Shown one piece after another: positions 8,091-17,405 of a stretch of DNA of 64,000 bases. The translations under genes were made by a program, and so were the position numbers. Below the pieces are notes generated by a model. It was not told where the DNA came from, did not search any database, and saw only the letters and a program-made list of their open reading frames with translations. The stretch lies in contig NZ_CYTW01000003.1 of NCBI RefSeq assembly GCF_001458215.1, forward strand, positions 186,001 through 250,000, read 5' to 3'. The stretch's first letter is position 1; each line of letters begins with the position of its first letter. This stretch comes from Shimia thalassica. GTDB taxonomy: Bacteria; Pseudomonadota; Alphaproteobacteria; Rhodobacterales; Rhodobacteraceae.

Positions 8091-11000
8091 ATGCGCGGTC
8101 TTTCCACACCGACAAAGGATATCTTGTCTTACTTCACACGCCACGGAACCGCGGCAAATTTGCTTCTGGTGATCCTGATCGTTGCCGGTCTGGCCTCGAT
8201 CCCGCGCATGAGAGCGCAGTTTTTCCCTGATGTGATTGTCGACAACGTCACGGTCAACGTCGAATGGGAAGGCGCGGGCGCCTCTGATGTTGATGCCGCG
8301 ATTGTTCAGGTTCTCGAACCGACCTTGCTTGCCGTCGAAGGGGTTGAAAGCTCTGAGGCGCGCTCGGTCGAAGGCAGCGGACGCATAGCGCTTGAGTTTG
8401 AACCGGGCTGGGATATGGCGCGGGCTGCGGATGATGTGCAGTCGGCCGTGGATACGGTGACCACCCTTCCGGAAGAGGCCGAGGACCCCCGCGTGCGACG
8501 GGGCGCATGGCGTGACCGTGTGACCGATGTTGTAATTGCCGGACCTGTGGATGCCGCGCAACTGGGGCTCTACGCGGATGAATTCAGCGTGCGTCTGTTT
8601 GGTGAAGGTGTCACGCGGGTAACCATTCGAGGTGTGGCGGCACCGGAAACCGTAGTCGAGGTCGCGACGGTCGATCTGATGAAGCATGACATCACCATTT
8701 CGGAAATCGCGAGCTTGATCGCGGAAGAGGTGGATGCCGATCCTGCCGGGGATGTCGACGGTGCAAACGCACGCGTGCGCACCGGTGTTGAAAAACGGGC
8801 CCCTGACCAGATCGAAGCAATTGTCCTGCGATCAAATTCAGACGGCAGCAAACTGACCATCGGAGATGTCGCAACCGTGCGCGTCGAAGGCACGACCCGG
8901 AACATGGCCTATTATGTGGGTACGGATCCGGCCATCTCGATGCGGGTTGACCGCAGCGAAAGCGGTGATGCAATCGGAATCCAGCGACGTGTAGAAGATG
9001 TTGCAGCCGAAATGATGACCACCTTGCCCGAAGGCGTGTCGATCAATTTGGTCAGCACCCGCGCCCAGGCGATCACCAGCCGCCTTAATCTGTTGGTGGA
9101 TAATGGCCTCATGGGGCTGGCGCTGGTTGTCGGGTTGTTGTTCCTGTTTCTGAATGCCCGCACCGCGCTTTGGGTTGCCGCAGGCATTCCCGTTGCGATG
9201 CTGGCCAGTATCGCGCTGATGTATGCGTTTGGCCTGACCATCAACATGATCTCGTTGTTCGGCCTGATCATTACTTTGGGCATCGTTGTGGATGATGCGA
9301 TTGTGGTGGGCGAGCATGCGGATTTTCGGGCGCGCCGATTGAATGAACCACCTTTGGTTGCCGCAGAAAACGCGGCACGGCGTATGGCGATGCCTGTGTT
9401 TGCGGCAACCCTGACCACTGTGATTGCCTTCTTTGGATTGACGATGGTGGGGGGGCGATTTGGTGATCTGATCATTGATATCCCCTTTACGGTTATTGTG
9501 GTGTTGATCGCGTCACTGGTCGAATGCTTCCTGATCTTGCCGCACCACATGGCGCACGCTTTGCGCCACACCGCCAAAGAGCATTGGTATGACGTGCCCA
9601 GCCGCATTGTGAACCGCGGGTTCCGGTGGTTCCGCGATGTCATTTTCCGACGCTTCATGGCTTTCATCGTTTGGGCCAGATATCCGGTGTTGGCGATGGC
9701 TGTGGTCGTGCTTGCGTCACAGCTTACCCTGTTCATTCAGGGCGACGTGAAGTGGCGCTTTTTCAATGCGCCCGAACGCGGCACGGTGACGGGTAACTTT
9801 GCCATGTTGCCGAATGCATCCCGCGATGACGCAATTGCCATGATGCATGAAATGCAGCGCGCCACCGAGGAACTGGGGGAAGAATACAAAGAGCGTTACG
9901 GCGAGAACCCGCTTGATTTTGTCATTTCGGCGGTGGGCGGAAACATCGGTCGCAGCCTCGCCGGATCTGATACCTTGGACCCCGATCTTCTGGGTGGGCT
10001 GTCGATCGAGTTGATTGATGCCGACCTGAGGCCCTATTCGAGTTTTGCCTTTGTCGGTGAATTGCAGGACCGCGTGAACCGGCATCCTCTTGTTGAAACG
10101 CTGAGTTTCCGGGGATGGCGGTCTGGTCCGGGCGGAGATTCTCTTTCTGTTCAGTTTTACGGCGCTGATGCGGAAACTCTCAAATTCGCGTCTGAGGATC
10201 TGAAATCTGCTGTGGCTGTGTTTCCGGAAGTTTCAGGTGTCGAAGACAACCTTGCCTACGACAAGGAAGAGCTGATTCTTGACCTGACACCACAGGGGCG
10301 CGCGCTGGGCTTTACGATTGACGGGTTGGGGCGGGTCCTGCGGCACAGGCTGAACGGGCTTGAGGCGGCGACCTATCCGGTTGGCCCTCGCAGCGCGTCT
10401 ATTCGTGTAGAGCTTCCCAAGGGCGAGCTTAACGCTGCTTTCCTCGAAGGCAGCCAGATGCGCACGCCTGCGGGTGAATATGTGCCATTGGCCGACCTCG
10501 TGACCGTCGAACGGCGCACGGGGTTTTCGACTGTGCGTCGGGAAAATGGCGTGCGTGTCGTCAGTGTTTCGGGGGATATTTCCGAGGATGATCCCGCGCG
10601 CGCCGAAGAAATTGAACTGCTGCTCGCCAACGAAATCCTGCCGGAGATCGCCAGCCGCCACCAGATCGAATTCCAGATGTCCGGCCTGTCCGAACAGGAA
10701 AACGATTTCCTTGCCGATGCACGAATGGGTCTAATTCTGTGCCTGACGGGGATTTACCTTGTTCTGTCGTGGGTTTTTGCGAGTTGGTCGCGGCCTTTGG
10801 TGGTGATGGCAATTGTTCCATTTGGATTGGTTGGCACGATTTATGGCCACTATGCGCACAATGTGCCCCTGTCGATGTTTACGGTTGTGGGGCTGTTGGG
10901 AATGACTGGGATCATCATCAACGACTCGATTGTCCTTGTGACCACCATCGATGACTATGCCAAGGAACGTGGACTTGTGCCCTCGATCATTGATGGCACG

Positions 11001-11480
11001 GCAGATCGTTTGCGTCCTGTTATGTTGACGACGGCGACCACTGTGATGGGGTTGGCCCCACTGTTGACCGAAAAGTCGCAGCAGGCCCAGTTCCTGAAAC
11101 CTACGGTGATCACGCTGGTCTATGGTTTGGGTTTTGGAATGCTGTTGGTCTTGCTGGTGGTGCCCGCGTTGATCGCGGTTCAGGCAGATATCGCAAGGCA
11201 GTTCGGGGCCACCCGAATGGCGCTTCGGGCGCGATCGCTCCAATTCGGCTTGGGACTGACCAGTTTGGCGTTGGCTGCTTGGGGGGCTGCGACCGCAGGT
11301 GCTTTTGTGGTGACCGGTGCGGTTTGGGCGCCATTGTCTGATCTGTTGCCATCACTGGACGGCGCACCATCCCTGCAGGTTTTCATGTGGTTTGTCTTGG
11401 GCGCTGGCGCGATTACGGCCACTGCCTATGTCACGGGATTGGTGGCGGTTCTGGCTGGGCGCAGAAAGGCCTCAGCCTGA
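8091..11480 (+). CDS. RND-type efflux permease (AcrB/MdtB-like)
   Basis: 1129 residues, somewhat longer than a standard RND pump because of about 90 extra C-terminal residues with two further hydrophobic segments. After the N-terminal membrane helix, two large periplasmic regions alternate with bundles of membrane helices. Helix 4 carries GIVVDDAIVVGE with the paired Asp residues needed for proton relay, and the second half has GMTGIIINDSIVLV. It pumps small hydrophobic compounds together with the adaptor encoded just upstream. Substrate unknown. The 3' end overlaps the convergent DsbD-like gene by 9 bases. Confidence 0.95.
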   Translation: MRGLSTPTKDILSYFTRHGTAANLLLVILIVAGLASIPRMRAQFFPDVIVDNVTVNVEWEGAGASDVDAAIVQVLEPTLLAVEGVESSEARSVEGSGRIALEFEPGWDMARAADDVQSAVDTVTTLPEEAEDPRVRRGAWRDRVTDVVIAGPVDAAQLGLYADEFSVRLFGEGVTRVTIRGVAAPETVVEVATVDLMKHDITISEIASLIAEEVDADPAGDVDGANARVRTGVEKRAPDQIEAIVLRSNSDGSKLTIGDVATVRVEGTTRNMAYYVGTDPAISMRVDRSESGDAIGIQRRVEDVAAEMMTTLPEGVSINLVSTRAQAITSRLNLLVDNGLMGLALVVGLLFLFLNARTALWVAAGIPVAMLASIALMYAFGLTINMISLFGLIITLGIVVDDAIVVGEHADFRARRLNEPPLVAAENAARRMAMPVFAATLTTVIAFFGLTMVGGRFGDLIIDIPFTVIVVLIASLVECFLILPHHMAHALRHTAKEHWYDVPSRIVNRGFRWFRDVIFRRFMAFIVWARYPVLAMAVVVLASQLTLFIQGDVKWRFFNAPERGTVTGNFAMLPNASRDDAIAMMHEMQRATEELGEEYKERYGENPLDFVISAVGGNIGRSLAGSDTLDPDLLGGLSIELIDADLRPYSSFAFVGELQDRVNRHPLVETLSFRGWRSGPGGDSLSVQFYGADAETLKFASEDLKSAVAVFPEVSGVEDNLAYDKEELILDLTPQGRALGFTIDGLGRVLRHRLNGLEAATYPVGPRSASIRVELPKGELNAAFLEGSQMRTPAGEYVPLADLVTVERRTGFSTVRRENGVRVVSVSGDISEDDPARAEEIELLLANEILPEIASRHQIEFQMSGLSEQENDFLADARMGLILCLTGIYLVLSWVFASWSRPLVVMAIVPFGLVGTIYGHYAHNVPLSMFTVVGLLGMTGIIINDSIVLVTTIDDYAKERGLVPSIIDGTADRLRPVMLTTATTVMGLAPLLTEKSQQAQFLKPTVITLVYGLGFGMLLVLLVVPALIAVQADIARQFGATRMALRARSLQFGLGLTSLALAAWGAATAGAFVVTGAVWAPLSDLLPSLDGAPSLQVFMWFVLGAGAITATAYVTGLVAVLAGRRKASA

Positions 11481-12278
11481 GGTGCAGCCTTGGATATCAA
11501 CGGCCTGTTTGGCGCCAAGAATTGTAAACCGGATGCCGGATCTGTCGATCATGAATGGCTGGCCGTTGACATGCATCATCTCGGTCGATGCCAGCAAGGT
11601 GTTGCCTTGACGCGAGGTGTTGGCCTCGGCGACCCAGACTTCTGGATTGTCGGTTTCGATCACAGCAATTTCTGCGCCGCCCGTGCTGGGCATCTGGATA
11701 CGCGCCTCGATCTTGAGCCCGTCCTGCGTGGGTGACAGGCGGCAGGTTGCTTTTGAAACCCGGCCTTCTTTTTCAGACAAAGGACGTTCGGCGAGGGCCG
11801 CTGCGATACGTGGATCGCGCTTGGAGGTGTCTTCGGGAAGGCGTGCGGAAACCTTGATCTGTTGAGGAACGCAAATGTCGCGACACACGCCAATGTCCAG
11901 CGTGGCGCGGAACTTGACGTCCTTGCCATTGCGGCGGGGTGCGATCTCAACCGGCAGGATCAGTTCCTGTTCGTATCCAATCGAACGCATACCGTTCTGG
12001 TCAAACACCTTTGGCACCGGCCATGTGATCTCAAGATCCTCGAGATTGCTCGAACCGGCCCAGTCAAAGCGGGGCGGAATGCCCGCATCACCAGGAGCGC
12101 GCCAATAAGTCTTCCATCCGGGATTGAGCGTGATGCGCAGCGCAGCCATATGATGGCCGTTCTCCATCCGCCATCCGGGCAAAACCTCGGCCTGCACAAC
12201 ACGATCATAGGACTGTGCCGCTGCGGGTAAGGCAGTGGTCAGGGCAAGGCAGAATGCGGCAAAGGTTTTCGATTTCAT
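11472..12278 (-). CDS. Secreted protein with DsbD N-terminal-like domain
   Basis: 268 residues. A signal peptide (cleavage after about residue 21, AAA-Q) leads to an immunoglobulin-like domain related to the periplasmic alpha domain of DsbD, with GVCRDICVP at 130-138 providing a Cys-x3-Cys pair (132, 136). DsbD alpha domains carry electrons from the membrane to periplasmic thiol partners. This protein has no membrane part, so its electron source would be another protein. It is monocistronic by context and converges on the RND pump gene with a 9-base overlap. Confidence 0.82.
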   Translation of the reverse strand: MKSKTFAAFCLALTTALPAAAQSYDRVVQAEVLPGWRMENGHHMAALRITLNPGWKTYWRAPGDAGIPPRFDWAGSSNLEDLEITWPVPKVFDQNGMRSIGYEQELILPVEIAPRRNGKDVKFRATLDIGVCRDICVPQQIKVSARLPEDTSKRDPRIAAALAERPLSEKEGRVSKATCRLSPTQDGLKIEARIQMPSTGGAEIAVIETDNPEVWVAEANTSRQGNTLLASTEMMHVNGQPFMIDRSGIRFTILGAKQAVDIQGCTSG

Positions 12279-12452
12279 GCTCTTTACATGCCCCTATCGG
12301 TCATAAATGCCAATTCACATTCGAGCGAGAAAATATGAGCGCCTTGTAACATCGTGATCGTTTGCCTGAATTCTTTGCGGTGATTTCGCCTCTGGGGCTT
12401 GCACGAAGTCAATCCGACGCTCATCTTGAAGGTATGAGAGGAGCCTTGCATC

Positions 12453-13031
12453 GTGACCGACGCCACATCCCAAGAGCTGAACCTGACTGGTAAAATACTG
12501 ATCGCCATGCCCGGCATGGGGGATACCAGATTTGCCAATTCTGTTGTTTTACTTTGTGATCACTCGGCCAAGGGGGCGATGGGTCTTATTGTGAACAAGC
12601 CGATTGATGGCATGAGCCTGTCTGATCTGATGAAGCAGGTTTCGTTGGACGGAACGGATGAAACAGACGCTGCGGGTCTTTACTTTGGCGGGCCGGTCGA
12701 GCCCGGCCGCGGTTTTATGCTGCATACGCCCGACTATCATTCAGAGCTGTCGACCTTGCGTGTTGACGGGCGGTTTTCCATGACGGCGACGCTGGATATT
12801 CTCGAGGAGATCGCTGCCGGCGAAGGGCCAAGTTCCGCCCTGATGGCGCTGGGGTATAGCGGATGGGGACCGGGGCAACTCGAAAACGAAATCGGTCAGA
12901 ACGGTTGGTTGACGGCCGAGCCGTCCCAAGCGCTGGTTTTCGGTGTCGGAGACGGCGATGTTTGGCCCGAAGCGATACGGTCGCTCGGGATTGATCCCTT
13001 GTCTTTGTCGGCAACGGCGGGACACGCATAG
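12453..13031 (+). CDS. YqgE/AlgH family protein (DUF179)
   Basis: 192 residues starting at GTG 12453, downstream of GAGAGGAG. IAMPGMGDTRFANSVV (residues 17-32), GAMGLIVNKP (about 41-50), FGGPVEPGRGF and the late GYSGWGPGQLENE motif are diagnostic of the YqgE/AlgH family. These compact cytoplasmic proteins are widespread but have no firmly assigned biochemical activity. AlgH was first linked to transcriptional effects in Pseudomonas, and general redox or regulatory roles have been suggested. Confidence 0.93.
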   Translation: MTDATSQELNLTGKILIAMPGMGDTRFANSVVLLCDHSAKGAMGLIVNKPIDGMSLSDLMKQVSLDGTDETDAAGLYFGGPVEPGRGFMLHTPDYHSELSTLRVDGRFSMTATLDILEEIAAGEGPSSALMALGYSGWGPGQLENEIGQNGWLTAEPSQALVFGVGDGDVWPEAIRSLGIDPLSLSATAGHA

Positions 13032-13068
13032 CGCCATCTCAAGGTCGCGCTGTGTTACCACGGCTGTT

Positions 13069-13096
13069 CATGGATATTTTTGGCCAGAAGAAGCTT
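13069..13096 (+). repeat. Copy B of a 28-bp intergenic repeat
   Basis: It reads CATGGATATTTTTGGCC followed by AGAAGAAGCTT and matches copy A (3891-3918, opposite strand) at 27 of 28 bases. It lies between two convergent gene ends (yqgE and the Sua5-family gene), so unlike copy A it cannot be a promoter element for a flanking gene start. Confidence 0.75.
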
Positions 13097-13108
13097 TGGT
13101 GGTGGGAA

Positions 13109-14092
13109 TTACGGTCTGGGCGCTGCTGCGCGCAGCAGGCGGTCATTGATGGCGCGGCCAAGTCCATGATCCGGAATCGGGGAAATTGCGATCACTTCGG
13201 CGCCGAGCGAATCCATCATGTGTAGGTGGTGGAAGAGATTCGACGCCGCTTCGACCAAATCCCCCGACGGTGACAGGTTCATTGTGGCCTCGACCTGACC
13301 GAAGCCCAATAGCATTTCGTTGTCGCGCAGGTCGGTTGCATTCAAACGAACCGGGGCACCGGGGGCGTAATGCGATGTCATCTGGCCGGGGGCAGACAGA
13401 GGGTCCCCCGATTTGAACACATCCAGCGTGGTTCCAAGTGCCGCTTCGATGGCTTCCGTGGGCAGGCCGCCGGGGCGCAGCAATGTGGGCTGCCCGTCAA
13501 GTCCGACAATCGTGGATTCAAGCCCGACGCCACAATCTCCGCCATCAAGAATCGCGTCTATCCTGCCAGACAGACCACGCTCGACATGACTGGCCTTGGT
13601 GGGGCTGATTTTGCCCGAGGGATTTGCCGAAGGCGCGGCAACAGGGCCGCCAAACTCGGCCAAAAGTGCATTGGCAACAGGATGTTCCGGAACGCGCACG
13701 GCCAATGTCGGAAGATCGGCGGTGACCAGAGCCGACAGGCCTGTGTTGGGTTTCAGGGGCAAAACCAGTGTCAAAGGGCCGGGCCAGAAGATTGACGCCA
13801 GCCTGTCAGCGGTATCGCTCCACTCGACATAAAGCTGGGCGGTTTCGACAGAATCCACATGCACGATCAGCGGATTGAACCGTGGACGCCCTTTGGCTTC
13901 GAAAATACGCGCCACGGACATGTCGTTTCGGGCATCACCCCCGAGGCCATAAACGGTCTCGGTCGGGAAGGCGACGAGCCCCCCATCGTGGAGTATCGTG
14001 CTTGCGCGAGCATAGCCTGCCTGGTCTGCTAGAAGGTTTTCGGTTTCCAAAACACTCTTTCCCGTGACGCTGCGTTCTCTTTGATAGGACAA
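13109..14092 (-). CDS. L-threonylcarbamoyladenylate synthase, Sua5 type
   Basis: 327 residues, the two-domain Sua5 length rather than the short TsaC form. The YrdC domain covers about residues 25-215 with GGLVAFPTETVYGLG and KGRPRFNPLIVHV, followed by a linker and a C-terminal Sua5 domain beginning near SHYAPGAPVRL. It makes threonylcarbamoyl-AMP from threonine, bicarbonate and ATP for the universal t6A37 modification of ANN-decoding tRNAs. It is divergent from the acyl-CoA dehydrogenase gene across a gap of about 80 bases. Confidence 0.95.
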   Translation of the reverse strand: MSYQRERSVTGKSVLETENLLADQAGYARASTILHDGGLVAFPTETVYGLGGDARNDMSVARIFEAKGRPRFNPLIVHVDSVETAQLYVEWSDTADRLASIFWPGPLTLVLPLKPNTGLSALVTADLPTLAVRVPEHPVANALLAEFGGPVAAPSANPSGKISPTKASHVERGLSGRIDAILDGGDCGVGLESTIVGLDGQPTLLRPGGLPTEAIEAALGTTLDVFKSGDPLSAPGQMTSHYAPGAPVRLNATDLRDNEMLLGFGQVEATMNLSPSGDLVEAASNLFHHLHMMDSLGAEVIAISPIPDHGLGRAINDRLLRAAAPRP

Positions 14093-14172
14093 ATCGCGCC
14101 CTATACCCTGCAGTGCAAACCTGCATACAAGCGCTTCATTCTAAAGCCAAGTCGCAACATCTGGAGAGTGTC

Positions 14173-15891
14173 ATGCCATTTCGCGCCCCCGTTTCTGACT
14201 ATCAGTTCCTGTTCGAGCACGTAGTCGATCTGCAAAAGGTCATCGAAACCGATCGTTTTGCAGAAGCCGACAAGGACGTGATCGATGCGATCCTGACCGA
14301 AGCCGGCAAGATGTGTGAAGAGGTCATGTACCCTGTTCAGCGCAATGGCGATCTGCAAGGGGCAGAGCTTGAAAACGGTGTGGTGCGCACCTCACCCGGT
14401 TATGCCGAGGCGTATGGCAAGGTTGCAGAAGGTGGATGGATTTCGACCAGCGCCGATCCGGAATATGGCGGCATGGGGTTGCCTCATACGATCACCACAG
14501 CGGTGAACGAAATGATGAGCGCGTCCTGTTTGTCGCTTCAGTTGAACCCGTTGATGACACAGGGCCAGATCGAGGCGCTTGAACATCATGCAAGTGATGA
14601 CATCAAAGCCGTCTATCTGCCGAAGCTGATCACAGGCGAATGGTCCGGGACCATGAACCTTACCGAGCCGCAGGCGGGATCCGATGTTGGTGCGTTGCGC
14701 TCGAAGGCGGAACCCAACGGGGACGGGTCCTTTGCTGTGACGGGTCAGAAAATCTATATCAGCTGGGGTGACAATGATTTTACCGGCAACGTGTGCCACC
14801 TTGTTCTGGCGCGCTTGCCCGATGGTGTGCCCGGCACAAAAGGCATCAGCCTGTTTATCGTACCAAAGTTTATCCCGGATGAAAACGGCGAGCCCGGTGT
14901 CGCGAACACCCTGAAGGTTGTCAGCCTTGAAGAGAAACTGGGTCTGCACGGATCCCCGACAGCGGTGATGCAGTTTGACGGCGCGACCGGCTGGCTCGTG
15001 GGAGAAGCCCATGACGGTATGCGGGCCATGTTTACGATGATGAACAACGCCCGTCTCGGGGTTGGATGTCAGGGGATTGGCGTTGCCGAGGGCGCGTACC
15101 AACACGCCTTGGCCTATGCGCAGGATCGTACGCAAGGACGTTCTCCAATCGCGGGTGGCACCGGAACGATTATCGACCACGCCGATGTGCGTCGCATGTT
15201 AACGACGATGAAGGCCGACACGTTTGCTGCGCGATCCATTGCGATGGCCTGTGCCGTGGCGATCGACATGACCACGGCAACCGGTGACAAGGAATGCAAG
15301 GCTCGCGCGGCCTTTTTGACCCCCATCGCCAAGGCGTTTGGCACCGATACCGGCATTGCCGTCTCGGAAATGGGTGTTCAGGTGCATGGCGGCATGGGCT
15401 TTATCGAAGAAACCGGCGCGGCACAGTATGCGCGCGATGTGCGGGTCACCGCCATCTACGAAGGCACAAACGGCATTCAGGCGATGGACCTTGTTGGTCG
15501 CAAGCTGATGGATGGTGGCGAAGCGGCCTATCGCCTGCTGGACGAGATCGAAGCCAACGCGGAAGAGGCACGCGACACCTTCCCCGAATTGGCGGAACCT
15601 GTTTGGGAAGCCACCGAGACTTTGCGTGAGACAACGGAATGGCTTGTCTCACAGACAGACATGAACGACCGCTTTGCAGGCTCGGTTCCCTTCCTTAAAG
15701 GGTTCGCGCGGGTTCTGGGGGCGCATTTCCATCTACGTGCCGCGATGGGTGAGGGCGAATACGGGGCTCGTACCAAATTGGCCCGTTTCTATATCACGCG
15801 TCTTTTGCCGGAACATGGCGGACTTTTGGCCCATGCGGTGCGCGGTGCTGAGGACCTTTATGCGTTGAGCCCGGAAGATCTGGTCGCGTGA
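14173..15891 (+). CDS. Long-form acyl-CoA dehydrogenase (DmdC/FadE-like)
   Basis: 572 residues from the ATG at 14173 (GGAGAG just upstream), longer than the roughly 380 residues of classical acyl-CoA dehydrogenases because of a C-terminal extension. MNLTEPQAGSDVG, the FAD-binding middle domain and YEGTNGIQAMDL, which holds the catalytic Glu region, are clear. In roseobacters this length class includes DmdC, the methylmercaptopropionyl-CoA dehydrogenase of DMSP demethylation. Which paralogue this is cannot be settled by eye. The next gene overlaps its stop (GTGA). Confidence 0.88.
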   Translation: MPFRAPVSDYQFLFEHVVDLQKVIETDRFAEADKDVIDAILTEAGKMCEEVMYPVQRNGDLQGAELENGVVRTSPGYAEAYGKVAEGGWISTSADPEYGGMGLPHTITTAVNEMMSASCLSLQLNPLMTQGQIEALEHHASDDIKAVYLPKLITGEWSGTMNLTEPQAGSDVGALRSKAEPNGDGSFAVTGQKIYISWGDNDFTGNVCHLVLARLPDGVPGTKGISLFIVPKFIPDENGEPGVANTLKVVSLEEKLGLHGSPTAVMQFDGATGWLVGEAHDGMRAMFTMMNNARLGVGCQGIGVAEGAYQHALAYAQDRTQGRSPIAGGTGTIIDHADVRRMLTTMKADTFAARSIAMACAVAIDMTTATGDKECKARAAFLTPIAKAFGTDTGIAVSEMGVQVHGGMGFIEETGAAQYARDVRVTAIYEGTNGIQAMDLVGRKLMDGGEAAYRLLDEIEANAEEARDTFPELAEPVWEATETLRETTEWLVSQTDMNDRFAGSVPFLKGFARVLGAHFHLRAAMGEGEYGARTKLARFYITRLLPEHGGLLAHAVRGAEDLYALSPEDLVA

Positions 15892-16934
15892 GCGGGGCAG
15901 AGACAACCGGCATTCGTTACCCTTGGGATGCGGCCCCCGAACCGGGGAAAGCAATCGAGGTTGCCGAGGGCGTTTTGTGGATGCGTCTTCCTTTGCCAAT
16001 GGCACTGGATCACGTGAACGTTTACGCGCTGGATGACGGGGACGGCTGGACCATTATCGACACCGGCTTTTCTTCAAAGAAGTCAAAGGCGATCTGGCAG
16101 ACTTTGCTTGAGGGGCCTTTGGGCGGCAAACCCGTGATGCGGGTGATTGTCACGCACCATCATCCGGATCATGTCGGGCTTGCCGGCTGGTTTCAGTCGG
16201 AACACGGTGCGTCTCTTTGGACATCACGCACGGCCTGGCTGTTTTCGCGGATGCTGCAACTGGATGAACAGGCGGTTCCGACACAGGAGACCATGGCGTT
16301 CTATCGGGCCTGTGGCATGAACGAAGAGGTCTATGCCCAACGTGCAAGCGAGCGGCCTTTCAATTTTTCGGATGTCGTTGATCCGATGCCGGTTGGCTAT
16401 AAACGCGTCAAACAGGATGACATCGTGCGAATCGGTGGACGTGACTGGGACGTGCACATTGGCAACGGCCACGCGCCAGAGCACCTGACATTCTGGAGCC
16501 GCGATGACAATCTCGTGATTTCCGGCGACCAGATTTTGCCGTCAATCAGTTCCAATATCGGCGTCTATGCGACCGAGCCCGACGCCGATCCCGTGGGCGA
16601 CTGGATGGAAGCCTGTGAGAGATTGGCCAAGCTGGGCCGTCCGGATCATCTGGTGCTCGGAGGGCATAAATTGCCCTTTACGGGGCTGCCGACACGGATG
16701 CGCCAGTTGATCGACAACCATCACGGTGCACTGGACCGTCTGCTCAACCATCTGGACACACCCAAGACCGGCGGAGAGTGTTTCTTGCCGATCTTCAAAC
16801 GCAACATCGAAGGGTCGGCCTATGGGCTGGCGCTTGTTGAAGCGGTTGCTCACCTCAATCATCTCTATCATGTTGGTAAGATCAGCCGGACCCGCCGCGA
16901 GGATGGTGCCTGGCTGTGGCAACGGGTGGAATGA
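15888..16934 (+). CDS. MBL-fold metallo-hydrolase
   Basis: 348 residues from a GTG overlapping the dehydrogenase stop. The HHHPDH metal-binding motif is at residues 90-95, preceded by IIDTGF (56-61) and followed by NGHAPEHL and SGDQILP, and a late GGHKLPF, giving a complete two-metal site. A C-terminal winged-helix-like region follows, as in RNase BN/glyoxalase II-type hydrolases that act on small molecules. Coupling to an acyl-CoA dehydrogenase suggests a thioester or lactone substrate in acyl catabolism, by inference only. Confidence 0.88.
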   Translation: MSGAETTGIRYPWDAAPEPGKAIEVAEGVLWMRLPLPMALDHVNVYALDDGDGWTIIDTGFSSKKSKAIWQTLLEGPLGGKPVMRVIVTHHHPDHVGLAGWFQSEHGASLWTSRTAWLFSRMLQLDEQAVPTQETMAFYRACGMNEEVYAQRASERPFNFSDVVDPMPVGYKRVKQDDIVRIGGRDWDVHIGNGHAPEHLTFWSRDDNLVISGDQILPSISSNIGVYATEPDADPVGDWMEACERLAKLGRPDHLVLGGHKLPFTGLPTRMRQLIDNHHGALDRLLNHLDTPKTGGECFLPIFKRNIEGSAYGLALVEAVAHLNHLYHVGKISRTRREDGAWLWQRVE

Positions 16935-16946
16935 GGACAACACACA

Positions 16947-17405
16947 ATGGGTGACCAAATCAAAACTTCGGCCGAAGCTGTCGAGGCCGATGCGATACCG
17001 CGCCGGCACGAAGTGCACGCTGATCCGAATGTCGAAGCCTGCAAAGAGGTGCCGGAATCCGTTTCCCAGAAACCGGTTGGTCAGAAAAGTCCTGCGGAAT
17101 GGGCCTATGAGCGGCTGATCCTCTATATCCAGAACTTTGAGCAGCAGCTTGATAATGAACACGAGGTTGCAATGGGGTTCGCTGGTGGTGAAGCCGGTGT
17201 TCTGCGGATCGAAGGCATGGGATTTTTCGATCCCGACATGATCACTTTTTATGGCTCTGACAGCATGGGCGTTAAGACGCAACTGGTGCAGCACGTGAGC
17301 CAACTGTCGGTTATGTTGCGCGCCTTGCCAAAACCCTCGGAAGAAGTGGCGCCCACCCGTATCGGGTTCCGTCTTGCTGCGGACCTTGGACAGTCGTCAA
17401 GCTAG
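16947..17405 (+). CDS. DUF6173-like protein
   Basis: 152 residues. A hydrophilic, probably disordered head of about 45 residues leads to a compact domain starting SPAEWAYERLILYIQNFE and containing GFAGGEAGVLRIEGMGFFDPD. It resembles small cytoplasmic proteins grouped as DUF6173 in Rhodobacteraceae, as I recall them; no function is established. It follows the metallo-hydrolase by 12 bases in the same operon. Its last codons overlap the convergent P450 gene by 9 bases. Confidence 0.75.
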   Translation: MGDQIKTSAEAVEADAIPRRHEVHADPNVEACKEVPESVSQKPVGQKSPAEWAYERLILYIQNFEQQLDNEHEVAMGFAGGEAGVLRIEGMGFFDPDMITFYGSDSMGVKTQLVQHVSQLSVMLRALPKPSEEVAPTRIGFRLAADLGQSSS

